Shown: in pieces, positions 7,993-15,267 of the stretch
How positions within the stretch are numbered: position 1 is the stretch's first letter
Layout of the letters: each line of letters starts with the position of its first letter
Source: DATGQT01 sp033720695
Lineage (GTDB): Bacteria > Bacteroidota > Rhodothermia > Rhodothermales > Rubricoccaceae
DNA length: 19,320 nt
Direction of reading: 5' to 3'
NCBI GenBank assembly: GCA_033720695.1
Contig: JAWWCA010000045.1
Location: 1-19,320 of the forward strand
The notes under the pieces: model-generated
Seen by the model: only the letters and a program-made list of their open reading frames with translations
Databases searched by the model: none
Told to the model about the DNA's origin: nothing
Program-made: the position numbers and the translations under genes

Positions 7993-8817
7993 GTGCTCTC
8001 GCCCGTCTCCCCGTCTGACCCCACCGATCTCGCGGAGCCCTTCCCCGAAAACCGCGAGGTGCTGGGGGTCCGGGTGCATGCGGCCACGTATGCCTCGGCC
8101 ACACGGCGCATCATCGCGTGGGCTGAGGCGGGCGAGAGCCGCACCGTCCTCGCAACGGGTGCCCACGGCCTCGTCGAGGCGCAGGACGACCCCGCCTTCC
8201 GCAGCATCCTCCACGGCGCCGACCTCAACGTGCCGGACGGGATGCCGGTGGTGTGGGCGCTCCGCCGCCTCGGGATCGCGGGCGCCGAGCGGGTCTACGG
8301 CCCGGACCTCACGCTCTCCGTGTGTCGTGCGGCGGCCGCGGCCGGGGTGCCCATCGCGCTCTACGGCGCCTCCGAGGAGACGCTGGCGATCCTGATGGAG
8401 CGCCTCCCCCGGCTCTCCCCCGGGCTTCGGATCGTCGAGGCCGTGTCGCCGCCGTACCGGCCGCTCACGCGCGACGAGGACGAGGCGTACACGGAGCGCC
8501 TCGCCAGGAGCGGCGCGGGCATCGTGCTCGTCGGGTTGGGGTGCCCGAAGCAGGAGCGGTGGTGCGAGGCGCACCGCGGTCGGATCCCGGCCGTGCTCCT
8601 GGCCGTCGGCGCGGCCTTCGACTTCCACGCGGGGCGGGTTCCGCAGGCCCCGCCGGTGCTCCAGCGCTCTGGGCTCGAGTGGGCGTTCCGCCTCGCCATG
8701 GAGCCGCGGCGGCTGTGGCGCCGCTACGCCCGCGTCGTCCCCCGCTTCCTCTGGGGCCTCGGGGGCCAGTACCTCGACGCGCGCGCCCGCCCCCTGCCGG
8801 TGGAGACCTGGCGCTGA
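7993..8817 (+). CDS. WecG/TagA/CpsF family (GT26) glycosyltransferase
   Basis: A 274-aa protein with the full set of GT26 landmarks: LGVRVHAATYASA near the N-terminus, NVPDGMPVVW with the catalytic-type Asp at D82, ERVYGPDL, LVGLGCPKQERW (PKQE at 185-188), VGAAFDFHAGRVPQAP, and GLEWAFRLAMEPRRLWRRY near the C-terminus. Family members transfer N-acetylmannosamine, N-acetylmannosaminuronate or related sugars to polyprenyl-PP-sugar acceptors on the cytoplasmic face of the membrane. Translation is assigned to the GTG at 7993, 12 bases after the preceding GT4 stop; the core domain begins near residue 24, so a start must lie upstream and no in-frame ATG is available. It is probably in the same transcript as the upstream genes. 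Family is certain; donor specificity is unknown. Confidence 0.93.
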   Translation: MLSPVSPSDPTDLAEPFPENREVLGVRVHAATYASATRRIIAWAEAGESRTVLATGAHGLVEAQDDPAFRSILHGADLNVPDGMPVVWALRRLGIAGAERVYGPDLTLSVCRAAAAAGVPIALYGASEETLAILMERLPRLSPGLRIVEAVSPPYRPLTRDEDEAYTERLARSGAGIVLVGLGCPKQERWCEAHRGRIPAVLLAVGAAFDFHAGRVPQAPPVLQRSGLEWAFRLAMEPRRLWRRYARVVPRFLWGLGGQYLDARARPLPVETWR

Positions 8818-8896
8818 GCTTCGGGGCTCCCGTTCCGGTACACGGGCGTGACGGCGGGCCGGGCCGAACCCAGCCCCCTCGGGGTGGGCGTGGTCG

Positions 8897-8905
8897 TTGA
8901 CGAGG
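8897..8905 (+). promoter_or_regulatory. TTGACGAGG box upstream of GT2 gene (candidate -35 element)
   Basis: The 9-mer TTGACGAGG lies 28 bases before the ATG at 8925, in the 107-base gap after the GT26 gene. The same 9-mer recurs before the genes at 13886 and 16820. TTGACG matches a -35 hexamer, but 17-18 bases downstream there is no A/T-rich -10 and that position touches the start codon, so the promoter reading is tentative. A short GGGGG-CAG-CCCCC hairpin (about 8906-8918) separates the box from the start. Confidence 0.35.
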
Positions 8906-8924
8906 GGGGGCAGCCCCCGTCCAC

Positions 8925-9935
8925 ATGCCCGACCGCGTCCCCCTCGTCTCGATTGGCCTCCCCGTCCGCAACGGGAGCGCGTACCTCGCGCAGGCAATGG
9001 ACGACCTCCTCGGGCAGACGGTCGAGGACGTCGAGCTGGTCGTCTGCGACAACGCCTCGACGGACGACACCGCTGCCATCGTCCGAGCGGCGGCGCGGCG
9101 GGACCCGCGCGTCCGCTACCGCCGGAACCCGACGGACATCGGGGCACTGCCCAACGCGAACCTCGCCTTCCACCTGAGCCGGGGGGCGTACTACGTGCTC
9201 GCGGCCCACGACGACCGCCACGCGCCCGACTTCCTGGAGCGGCTGGTTGGGGCACTGGAGGCGCGCCCCGACGCGATCCTTGCCTACGGACGAAAGGGGC
9301 TCATCGACGACCACGGGCGGAGGTTCCGCCATGACCCCGCTCGTGGGCTCCACGCGGTGGGGCACCGGGTGGTCGACTACGACGGCGCGCTCGAACGCCC
9401 CCTCCCGGACGACCCGGTGGCGCGGTATCACTGTGCCCTCCGGTCCAACGATTGCAACGCCCCGATCCACGGGCTCTTCCGCCGCGAGGTGCTCGCGCGC
9501 CTTCCGGAGCACCACGTCCACGGGTCAGACCGCCTCATCGTGGCCTCGGCAGCCCTGTGGGGGCCGTTCGCGTTCGTCGACGCCGAGCTGATGCAGTACC
9601 GCGTCCACGCGGGGAGCACGCGCTACCTGGACCGGGCGACGAGGATCGCCCGCGAGACGGGCCGGGAGGATGTCCTCCCGCTGGTTCACCACCACGTCGC
9701 CACGCTCCAGCGCTACCTCCGCGCGGTCGCCGCAGCCCCGCTCACGCCGACGCAGCGGCTCCGGGCCTATACCGCCACCACGCTCTCGGGTGCACGACGG
9801 CACGCCCTGGGCGCCCTCGGTCAGCGCCTGGAGGGCCGCCCGCGCCGGCGGTTCGTCGGGGCGACGGCAGACACACCCTCGCGCGCCTCGGCGTCCATCG
9901 GGGGTGGGCCGTCCCTCTCACAGCACGCCTCATGA
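8925..9935 (+). CDS. GT2 family glycosyltransferase
   Basis: A 336-aa GT-A fold enzyme. The nucleotide-binding start is VPLVSIGLPVRNGSAYL, followed by VVCDNASTDDTAAIV (D42, D47-D48), and the metal-binding DxD-like motif AAHDDRH at residues 93-99. Family 2 enzymes are usually inverting and add one sugar to a lipid-linked acceptor at the cytoplasmic membrane face. No membrane helices are apparent. The C-terminal third (after about residue 220) is Arg/Ala-rich and not recognisable. The ATG at 8925 sits immediately before the fold and there is a 107-base gap upstream. The 3' end overlaps the next gene by 4 bases (ATGA), so the two are probably translationally coupled, hinting that this enzyme handles the sugar made with that epimerase. 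Confidence 0.9.
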   Translation: MPDRVPLVSIGLPVRNGSAYLAQAMDDLLGQTVEDVELVVCDNASTDDTAAIVRAAARRDPRVRYRRNPTDIGALPNANLAFHLSRGAYYVLAAHDDRHAPDFLERLVGALEARPDAILAYGRKGLIDDHGRRFRHDPARGLHAVGHRVVDYDGALERPLPDDPVARYHCALRSNDCNAPIHGLFRREVLARLPEHHVHGSDRLIVASAALWGPFAFVDAELMQYRVHAGSTRYLDRATRIARETGREDVLPLVHHHVATLQRYLRAVAAAPLTPTQRLRAYTATTLSGARRHALGALGQRLEGRPRRRFVGATADTPSRASASIGGGPSLSQHAS

Positions 9936-10993
9936 CCGTCCTCGTGACCGGCCACGCCGGCTACATCGGCACCGTTCTCGTCCCGATCCTCGGAGGCGCC
10001 GGCCACACGGTGCGCGGCCTCGACAGTGGCCTCTTCGAGGGTTGCCTCTTCGAGGCGGTCGGGCGGCCCGCGCCCCTCGCGCAGAGGCTGGACATCCGCG
10101 ACGTTCTCCCCGCCGCCTTCGACGGGGTCGACGCCGTGGTCCACCTGGCCAACCTCTCGAACGACCCGCTGGGCAACCTCGACCCCGCCCTCACGCTCGG
10201 CATCAACCACGTGGCCACGGTCCGGCTCGCGCGGCTCGCGCGCGAAGCCGGGGTGCGCCGGTTCGTGTTCGCGTCCTCATGCAGCCTGTACGGGCGGGCG
10301 GGGGAGGGTCTGGTCGATGAGACGGCGGCCTTCCGCCCCGTCACACCCTATGGGCGCGCCAAGGGGCTGGCCGAGCGGGACCTCGCCCAGCTCGCCAGCG
10401 ACGCGTTCTCGCCGGTCTTCCTCCGCAACGCGACCGTCTACGGCGTGTCGCCGCGGCTCCGGTTCGACCTCGTCGTCAACAACCTCACGGCGTGGGCCGT
10501 CTCGACGGGCGCCGTCCGGATGACGAGCGACGGGCGGGCCTGGCGCCCGCTCGTCCACGTGGAGGACGTGGGTCGGGCGGTGCTGGCTGCCCTGGAGGCC
10601 CCGCGCGAGGCGGTCCACGACCAGGCGTTCAACGTGGGCGCGACCGAGGAGAACTACCGCGTGCGAGACGTGGCGCGGATCGTGGAGGAGGAGGTGCCCG
10701 GCTGCGTCGCCTCCTTCGCCGACGAGGCCGCCCCGGACACACGGTCGTACCGCGTCTCGTTCTCGAAGATCGCCGATCGCCTCGGCTGGGGGCCGCAGAG
10801 AACCGTGCGGGATGGGGTCCGTGAGCTCCGCGAGGCCCTCCAGCCCCGCGACCTGCCGCCCGAGGTGTTCGAGGGGCCGCGGTTCTCCCGCATCGCGCAC
10901 CTCCGTGCCCGCCTCGCCGACGGCTCTCTGGGGCCGGACCTCCGCTGGCGCGCGGGCGCCGCGGCGCTGGAGCCCCTCTCGGTCGCGGCCTGA
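9932..10993 (+). CDS. NAD-dependent sugar epimerase/dehydratase (extended SDR)
   Basis: A 353-aa extended short-chain dehydrogenase/reductase. The NAD-binding TGHAGYIG motif is at residues 6-13 (G7, G10, G13), a DIRD acidic motif near 54-57, the catalytic Ser region SSCSLYG at 115-121 and the YxxxK pair Y140/K144 (YGRAK). The C-terminal half has the NDP-sugar-binding look of UDP-glucose-4-epimerase relatives (ATVYGVSPRLRFDLVVNN, FNVGATEENYRV). It should act on a nucleotide-linked hexose by epimerisation, reduction or dehydration in the cytoplasm. It lacks the GHTGFKG start of CDP-glucose 4,6-dehydratases, so it is unlikely to be RfbG. The ATG at 9932 overlaps the GT2 stop; the same frame is open far upstream (from 9452), but that part is a shadow of the GT2 gene. 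The next gene is a sugar C-methyltransferase, a frequent partner. Confidence 0.9.
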   Translation: MTVLVTGHAGYIGTVLVPILGGAGHTVRGLDSGLFEGCLFEAVGRPAPLAQRLDIRDVLPAAFDGVDAVVHLANLSNDPLGNLDPALTLGINHVATVRLARLAREAGVRRFVFASSCSLYGRAGEGLVDETAAFRPVTPYGRAKGLAERDLAQLASDAFSPVFLRNATVYGVSPRLRFDLVVNNLTAWAVSTGAVRMTSDGRAWRPLVHVEDVGRAVLAALEAPREAVHDQAFNVGATEENYRVRDVARIVEEEVPGCVASFADEAAPDTRSYRVSFSKIADRLGWGPQRTVRDGVRELREALQPRDLPPEVFEGPRFSRIAHLRARLADGSLGPDLRWRAGAAALEPLSVAA

Positions 10994-11025
10994 GCGCGGA
11001 GCCGGACGGGGTCCAAGCGTCACCT

Positions 11026-11057
11026 CTCGGGCGGCCCGCGGCCCGAGCGCTTAAGCG
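11026..11057. other. Hairpin CTCGGGC/GCCCGAG followed by palindrome CGCTTAAGCG
   Basis: In the 110-base gap, CTCGGGC (11026-11032) can pair with GCCCGAG (11041-11047) around an 8-base loop, directly followed by the perfect 10-base palindrome CGCTTAAGCG (11048-11057). There is no U-tract, so an intrinsic terminator is not well supported. The palindrome could be an operator for the downstream C-methyltransferase unit, or the pair may be chance in GC-rich DNA. Confidence 0.35.
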
Positions 11058-11078
11058 GGAGGCCTGCCGGTCGAAAGC

Positions 11079-11088
11079 TATACCGTCC
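11079..11088 (+). promoter_or_regulatory. Candidate -7/-10 element (TATACCGTCC) before C-methyltransferase
   Basis: AAAGCTATACC is the most A/T-rich point of the gap and lies about 20 bases before the ATG at 11104. TATACC resembles a -10 hexamer, and TACCGTCC is a partial match to the Bacteroidota -7 consensus TAnnTTTG. A near-identical TACCTTCC occurs before the gene at 12445. No confident upstream partner element is seen. Confidence 0.35.
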
Positions 11089-11103
11089 TCAATCGGTGCT
11101 CTC

Positions 11104-12381
11104 ATGGAACTCGTCGCCCCTGGTATTCCGCATCATCCGGTCGCCTCCGACGTGCCCGGGCTGCGGTGTCGGTTCTGCGAGGCCCCGCTTCGCTACACCT
11201 TCGCCGACCTCGGCTCGTCGCCGCCGTGTCAGAACGTCGTCCGGCCGGAAGACCTCGGGAAGGGAGAGGTGTTCTACCCGCTCCACGCCTTCGTGTGCGA
11301 GCGCTGCTTCCTCGTCCAACTCGACGCGTGCGTCGCGCCGGAGGCCATCTTCTCCGAGTACGCCTACTTCTCGTCGTACGCCACCTCGTGGCTGGAGCAC
11401 GCGCGGTGCTACGTCGAGGACGTGACGGCCCGGCTCGGGCTGGACGGCGGCAGCCGGGTGGTGGAGATCGCATCGAACGACGGGTACCTCCTCCAGTGGT
11501 TCGTGGCGAAGGGGATCCCGTGCCTCGGCGTCGAGCCCGCCGCCAACGTGGCGCGCGCGGCCGAGGCGAAGGGGGTCCCCACGCGCGTGGCCTTCTTCGG
11601 CGCCGAGGAGGCGCTCCGGCTGGTGAGCGAGGGGCTCCGGGCCGACCTCCTCGTCGGCAACAACGTCCTCGCGCACACGCCCGATCTCAACGGATTCGTC
11701 GCCGGGATGAAGGCGCTGCTGGCCCCGGGCGGGACCGTCACCATGGAGTTCCCCCACCTCCTCCGGCTCATCGGCGGCGCTCAGTTCGACACCATCTACC
11801 ACGAGCACTACTCGTACTTCTCGCTCCTCACCGTGCAGCGGGTCTTCGCCGCCCATGGCCTCACCGTCTTCGACGTCGAGGAACTGCCCACGCACGGCGG
11901 CTCGCTCCGAATCTGGGTCTGCCACGACGACGACCCCCGGCCGGTCCGCTACGCCGTCGAAGCGCTGGAGGCCCGCGAGCGCCGGTGCGGGCTCGACCGG
12001 CTGGAGACCTACGCCGCGTTCGGCGAGCGGGTGAAGGAGGCCAAGCGCGGCCTGCTCCGCTTCCTCATCGAGGCCCACCGGGCGGGAGCGCAGGTGGTGG
12101 GCTACGGCGCGCCCGGCAAGGGGAACACCCTGCTGAACTACTGCGGCATCCGCACCGACCTCCTCCGCTACACCGTCGACCGCAACCCCTACAAGCAGGG
12201 CACCTACCTCCCGGGCACCCGCATCCCCGTCTACGCCCCCGCGCGGATCCCGGAGACGCGGCCCGACTACGTGCTCCTCCTCCCGTGGAACCTGCGCGAC
12301 GAGATCGCGGAGCAGATGGCGGGGATCCGGGCCTGGGGCGGGCGGTTCGTCGTCCCCATCCCGGAGGTGGAGGTGTTCTAG
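11104..12381 (+). CDS. SAM-dependent sugar C-methyltransferase (TylC3/NovU/EvaC-like)
   Basis: A 425-aa protein with the three-part structure of NDP-sugar C-methyltransferases. The N-terminal zinc-binding domain has C22-x2-C25 and C65-x2-C68. The central SAM-binding Rossmann domain has VVEIASNDGYLL (119-130) and GVEPAANVA. The catalytic motif DTIYHEHYSYFSL (YHEH at 232-235) contains the Tyr/Glu/His group known from TcaB9-type enzymes. The C-terminal domain has VVGYGAPGKGNTLLNY, TVDRNPYKQG and LLPWNLRDEI. Characterised members put a methyl group on C3 or C5 of a keto-6-deoxy-NDP-sugar, giving branched sugars such as mycarose, evernitrose or noviose precursors. It follows the SDR epimerase after 110 bases and precedes an NAGPA lipoprotein and an RmlC-type epimerase, which fits a branched-sugar pathway. 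Family firm; methylated carbon and nucleotide unknown. Confidence 0.94.
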   Translation: MELVAPGIPHHPVASDVPGLRCRFCEAPLRYTFADLGSSPPCQNVVRPEDLGKGEVFYPLHAFVCERCFLVQLDACVAPEAIFSEYAYFSSYATSWLEHARCYVEDVTARLGLDGGSRVVEIASNDGYLLQWFVAKGIPCLGVEPAANVARAAEAKGVPTRVAFFGAEEALRLVSEGLRADLLVGNNVLAHTPDLNGFVAGMKALLAPGGTVTMEFPHLLRLIGGAQFDTIYHEHYSYFSLLTVQRVFAAHGLTVFDVEELPTHGGSLRIWVCHDDDPRPVRYAVEALEARERRCGLDRLETYAAFGERVKEAKRGLLRFLIEAHRAGAQVVGYGAPGKGNTLLNYCGIRTDLLRYTVDRNPYKQGTYLPGTRIPVYAPARIPETRPDYVLLLPWNLRDEIAEQMAGIRAWGGRFVVPIPEVEVF

Positions 12382-12403
12382 CCGAGGGCACACCGCCCGG
12401 CGG

Positions 12404-12426
12404 GCGACGCTACCTTCCAGCGTCGC
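12404..12426. promoter_or_regulatory. Perfect 8-bp inverted repeat with promoter-like TACCTTCC
   Basis: GCGACGCT (12404-12411) and AGCGTCGC (12419-12426) are perfect reverse complements around a 7-base loop, 18 bases before the ATG at 12445. The centre, TACCTTCC (12411-12418), partly matches the Bacteroidota -7 box TAnnTTTG and the TACCGTCC before 11104. It could be a promoter core within an operator, or an mRNA hairpin in the leader. No U-tract follows, so a terminator is less likely. Confidence 0.45.
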
Positions 12427-12444
12427 TCACCCACCGACCCGCCG

Positions 12445-13221
12445 ATGGCGCCGCGCCGCGCCGCCCTCCTCGCCGTGATCCTCGTCGCCCCCGTGCTCGC
12501 CGGATGCCGCGCGCTCGCGCAGGCCGTCGAGCAGCAGACGTGCGCGCTCGACGGCGACGACCCCTACACCGTCGTGCGGGTGGACCCGGCGCGGGAGTGG
12601 GTCCGCCTCTACTGGCGCCGCGACGATGGGACCGACTACCGCTCGTTCGAAGCCGTTCGCGAGGCCGTGGACCGGGAGGGGCTCGCCCTCGTCGCCGCGA
12701 CGAACGCGGGCATCTACGAGCCCGGGTTCGTCCCGACGGGCCTCTGGGTGGAGGAGGGGGAGACGCGGGTCCCCCTCAACACCGCCGATGGGCGGGGCAA
12801 CTTCTTCCTCAAGCCCAACGGCGTCTTCGTGGTGGGCGCCGACCGGACGGCCGCCGTCGTGTCGACCGACGGCTACGTCGCGGGGCGCACGGGCGTGGAG
12901 CGGGTGTGGTTCGCCACGCAGTCGGGCCCCCTCCTCGTGAACGACGGGGCGCTCCACCCCTCGTTCGGGCCGGCCTCGACGAACTGCCGCACGCGCACCG
13001 GCGTGGGGGTCACCGAGGACGGGCAGGTGGTGCTTGCCATCTCGAACGGCGCCGTCAACTTCTACGACTTCGCCCGGCACTTCCGCGACGTACTCGGCAC
13101 GCCCAACGCGCTCTACCTCGACGGCGGCTTCCCGACGCGGTTCTGGGCCCCTCGGCGGGGACGGATCGAGGATGGCGCCTTCGCCGGGGTCCTCGCCGTC
13201 GTGCGCGACCTCGTGCAGTAG
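12445..13221 (+). CDS. Phosphodiester glycosidase (NAGPA-domain) lipoprotein
   Basis: A 258-aa predicted lipoprotein: a short hydrophobic signal ending in the lipobox LAG-C21. The mature part resembles the NAGPA/phosphodiester glycosidase domain (formerly DUF2233): LVAATNAGIYEPGFVPTGLW, LNTADGRGNFFLKPNGVF, WFATQSGPLLVNDG, CRTRTGVGVTEDGQVVLAIS, VNFYDFARHF and NALYLDGGFPTRFW. The human relative removes GlcNAc from GlcNAc-P-mannose diesters; bacterial members are thought to cut sugar-phosphodiester bonds outside the cytoplasm. Here it lies between two cytoplasmic nucleotide-sugar genes, with its stop only 4 bases before the RmlC-type gene, so it is likely translated from the same message. It could trim or remodel a phosphodiester-containing polymer; this is inference. 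The domain call is good, the substrate is unknown. Confidence 0.88.
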   Translation: MAPRRAALLAVILVAPVLAGCRALAQAVEQQTCALDGDDPYTVVRVDPAREWVRLYWRRDDGTDYRSFEAVREAVDREGLALVAATNAGIYEPGFVPTGLWVEEGETRVPLNTADGRGNFFLKPNGVFVVGADRTAAVVSTDGYVAGRTGVERVWFATQSGPLLVNDGALHPSFGPASTNCRTRTGVGVTEDGQVVLAISNGAVNFYDFARHFRDVLGTPNALYLDGGFPTRFWAPRRGRIEDGAFAGVLAVVRDLVQ

Positions 13222-13225
13222 GGCC

Positions 13226-13756
13226 ATGCGCGTCGAGGAGACCGCGATCCCTGGCTGCGTCATCGTCCACCCTGAGCGGCACGAGGACGCCCGGGGGTTC
13301 TTCGCGCGGACGTGGGACGGCGCCGTGCTCGCGCGCCACGGGCTCAACCCCCGGGTGGCGCAGTGCAGCGTCTCGTTCAACCGGCGACGGGGGACGCTGC
13401 GGGGGATGCACTTCCAGCGGCCGCCCCACGCCGAGGCGAAGCTCGTCCGCTGCACGCGCGGCGCCCTCTTCGATGTCTGCCTCGACCTCCGCCCGGACTC
13501 GCTCACCTTCAAGCGGTGGGTGGGAGAGACCCTGGACCCGGAGAGCGGACGGGCGCTCTACGTCCCCGAGGGCTGCGCCCACGGCTTCCTCACCCTGGAA
13601 GACGCCACCGAGGTGTACTACATGATCTCGGCCCCGTACGTGCCCGAGGCCGCGGGCGGGGTGCGCTGGGACGACCCCGCCTTCGGCATCGCGTGGCCCA
13701 GTGCGGTCACGACGATCCACGAGCGAGACGCCGGCTACCCCGACTTCGTGGGGTAG
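13226..13756 (+). CDS. rfbC: RmlC-type dTDP-4-keto-6-deoxyhexose 3,5-epimerase
   Basis: A 176-aa cupin epimerase of normal family length. Conserved positions match RmlC: LRGMHFQ with the catalytic base H62, KLVR with K72, CAHGF (H119), the catalytic-type Tyr in YYMISAPY (Y131/Y132, Y138), and IHERDAGYP with D168 as likely partner of H62. RmlC epimerises C3 and C5 of dTDP-4-keto-6-deoxyglucose on the way to L-rhamnose; relatives in antibiotic pathways (NovW, EvaD, TylCVII type) act on C3 or C5 only. No rmlA, rmlB or rmlD is in the window. Next to a sugar C-methyltransferase, a role in a branched deoxysugar is as likely as rhamnose synthesis. The ATG at 13226 is 4 bases after the NAGPA stop; the longer open frame to 13034 is a shadow of that gene. 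Confidence 0.93.
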   Translation: MRVEETAIPGCVIVHPERHEDARGFFARTWDGAVLARHGLNPRVAQCSVSFNRRRGTLRGMHFQRPPHAEAKLVRCTRGALFDVCLDLRPDSLTFKRWVGETLDPESGRALYVPEGCAHGFLTLEDATEVYYMISAPYVPEAAGGVRWDDPAFGIAWPSAVTTIHERDAGYPDFVG

Positions 13757-13856
13757 CGCACCGTATCTCGCACATGTCCGTGTGGCGGGCAGCGGCGTCG
13801 CGGGAGGGTGACAGGAGCCGGGACCTATAGAGAGGGGGGAGGCGGTGGCCGGAGGT

Positions 13857-13865
13857 TTGACGAGG
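13857..13865 (+). promoter_or_regulatory. TTGACGAGG box upstream of DUF4910 gene (candidate -35 element)
   Basis: This is the second copy of the 9-mer, 29 bases before the ATG at 13886, in a 129-base gap. As with the copy at 8897, the place for a -10 (TTCACA, 13881-13886) runs into the start codon, and the bases before the start are alike in both (TCCACATGCC versus TTCACATGCC). An extra A/T island, CCTATAGAG (13824-13832), lies upstream. Confidence 0.35.
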
Positions 13866-13885
13866 GCACCTCGACCCCTCTTCAC

Positions 13886-15262
13886 ATGCCTGCGACCGCC
13901 CTCCCGTCCGCCCGTCGTGCGCTGTCGGTCCCCGAGATCGGCGAGCGCCTGTACGGCTGGGTCGAGCAGCTCTACCCCTTGCACCGGAGCCTGACAGGCG
14001 ACGGCCTTCGCGCCTCGCTCGAGCTCCTCGCCGCTCAGATCCCGCTCACGGTCCACGAGGTGCCGACGGGCACCCCCGTTCTCGACTGGACGGTGCCGCA
14101 GGAGTGGGGGATCCGCGATGCGTGGATCGAGACGGCCGGGGGCTCGCGCGTGGTGGACCTCCGGGACTCCCCGCTCCACGTGGTGCAGTACAGCACGCCC
14201 GTGCGGGCCCGGATGACGCTGGCCGAGCTCCGCCCCCACCTCCACACGCTCCCCGAGCGCCCCGATGCCATCCCGTACCGGACGGCGTATTACGCAGAGA
14301 CGTGGGGGTTCTGCCTCCGCCAGCGCACGCTCGACCGGCTTGCCGAAGGCGGGGACGACCAGGTGCTGGAGGTGAGGATCGACAGCGCGCGCTTCGACGG
14401 GGCGCTGAGCTACGGCGAGTGCGTCCTCCCGGGCGAGACTGAGGAGGAGGTGCTGCTCTCGGCGCACGCCTGCCACCCGGCCCTCGCCAACGACAACGCC
14501 AGCGCCCTCGCCGTCGCCGCGGGGCTCGCGCAGGCGATCGCGGCGCGCCCCCGCCGCCGCTACACCTACCGCTTCCTCTTCGCGCCCGGTACCCTCGGCG
14601 CGATCACATGGCTCGCGCGCACGCCGGAGGCCGTCGGACGCCTCCGGCACGGCCTCGTCCTCGCCAACCTCGGTGACGGCGGCGGCTTCACCTACAAGAG
14701 GACCCGCCGCGGGACGCTCGACGAGCCGCTCCCCATCGACCGAGCCGTGGCCGTCGCGCTGCGAGAGGAGGGCGTGGACGTGCGGCCTTTCGACCCCTCC
14801 GGCTACGACGAGCGCCAGTTCAACAGCCCCGGCTTCGACCTCCCCGTCGGCCGACTCACCCGGGCGCCCCACGGCGAGTACCCGGCCTACCACACCTCCG
14901 ACGACGACCTCTCCCTCGTCACGCCGGAGGCCCTGGCGGGGTCGTTGCGAGCGCTCCTCCGCGTGGTCGACGTGCTGGAGGGCGACGCGGTTTACCGGAG
15001 CGCGGCCCCCTTCGGCGAGCCGCAGCTCGGGCGGCGCGGGCTCTTCCGCGCCGTCGGGGGCGACGCCGCGACGCCCGAGGCGCAGCAGGCGCTCCTCTGG
15101 GTCCTCAACCTCGCCGACGGCCGGCACAGCCTCCTCGACGTCGCCGAGCGGAGCGGGCTCCCCTTCGCCGCCGTCCGCGACGCCGCGGACCGCTTGCAGG
15201 ACGCCGAGTTGCTGGTGAGCGCCACTGGATGCGGGGCCTGCACCCGCTGCGCCTGCCTCTGA
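13886..15262 (+). CDS. DUF4910 aminopeptidase-like protein with C-terminal winged helix
   Basis: A 458-aa protein. The N-terminal part has GERLYGWVEQLYPLHRSLTGDG; the core resembles the DUF4910 (M28-like zinc peptidase) fold: LSAHACHPALANDNASALA (H194, H197, D203), YTYRFLFAPGTLGAITWL, LVLANLGDGGGFTYKRTRRG, SGYDERQFNSPGFDLPVG (D308-E309) and EYPAYHTSDDDLSLVTPEAL (H336). H197, D203, E309 and H336 are plausible metal ligands by pattern only. Residues about 400-445 look like a winged-helix domain (LLDVAERSGLPFAAVRDAADRL). From memory the family recurs in surface-polysaccharide loci without a settled reaction. The tail is odd: C449, C452, C455 and C457 in the last ten residues. ATG 13886 is preferred over an in-frame GTG at 13808 that adds a low-complexity lead. 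The stop is 5 bases before the aminotransferase gene. Family call good, function open. Confidence 0.88.
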   Translation: MPATALPSARRALSVPEIGERLYGWVEQLYPLHRSLTGDGLRASLELLAAQIPLTVHEVPTGTPVLDWTVPQEWGIRDAWIETAGGSRVVDLRDSPLHVVQYSTPVRARMTLAELRPHLHTLPERPDAIPYRTAYYAETWGFCLRQRTLDRLAEGGDDQVLEVRIDSARFDGALSYGECVLPGETEEEVLLSAHACHPALANDNASALAVAAGLAQAIAARPRRRYTYRFLFAPGTLGAITWLARTPEAVGRLRHGLVLANLGDGGGFTYKRTRRGTLDEPLPIDRAVAVALREEGVDVRPFDPSGYDERQFNSPGFDLPVGRLTRAPHGEYPAYHTSDDDLSLVTPEALAGSLRALLRVVDVLEGDAVYRSAAPFGEPQLGRRGLFRAVGGDAATPEAQQALLWVLNLADGRHSLLDVAERSGLPFAAVRDAADRLQDAELLVSATGCGACTRCACL

Positions 15263-15267
15263 TCCGC

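Noticed and set aside
6460..9255. 931-codon open frame on the minus strand
   Set aside because: It lies antisense to the polymerase, GT4, GT26 and GT2 genes. The translation is low-complexity (Arg/Gly/Pro/His/Glu-rich) without domains; long antisense frames are expected where third positions are almost all G/C.
11166..13625. 819-codon plus-strand open frame in another phase
   Set aside because: It runs across the C-methyltransferase, NAGPA and RmlC-type genes in a shifted frame; the product is Arg/Pro/Gly-rich and motif-free.
13055..15127. 690-codon minus-strand open frame
   Set aside because: It is antisense to the RmlC-type and DUF4910 genes, which have full family motifs; the antisense product shows none.
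15229..15231. ATG as start of the aminotransferase
   Set aside because: It would overlap the DUF4910 gene by 34 bases and add a non-conserved lead; ATG 15268 gives a 5-base spacing.
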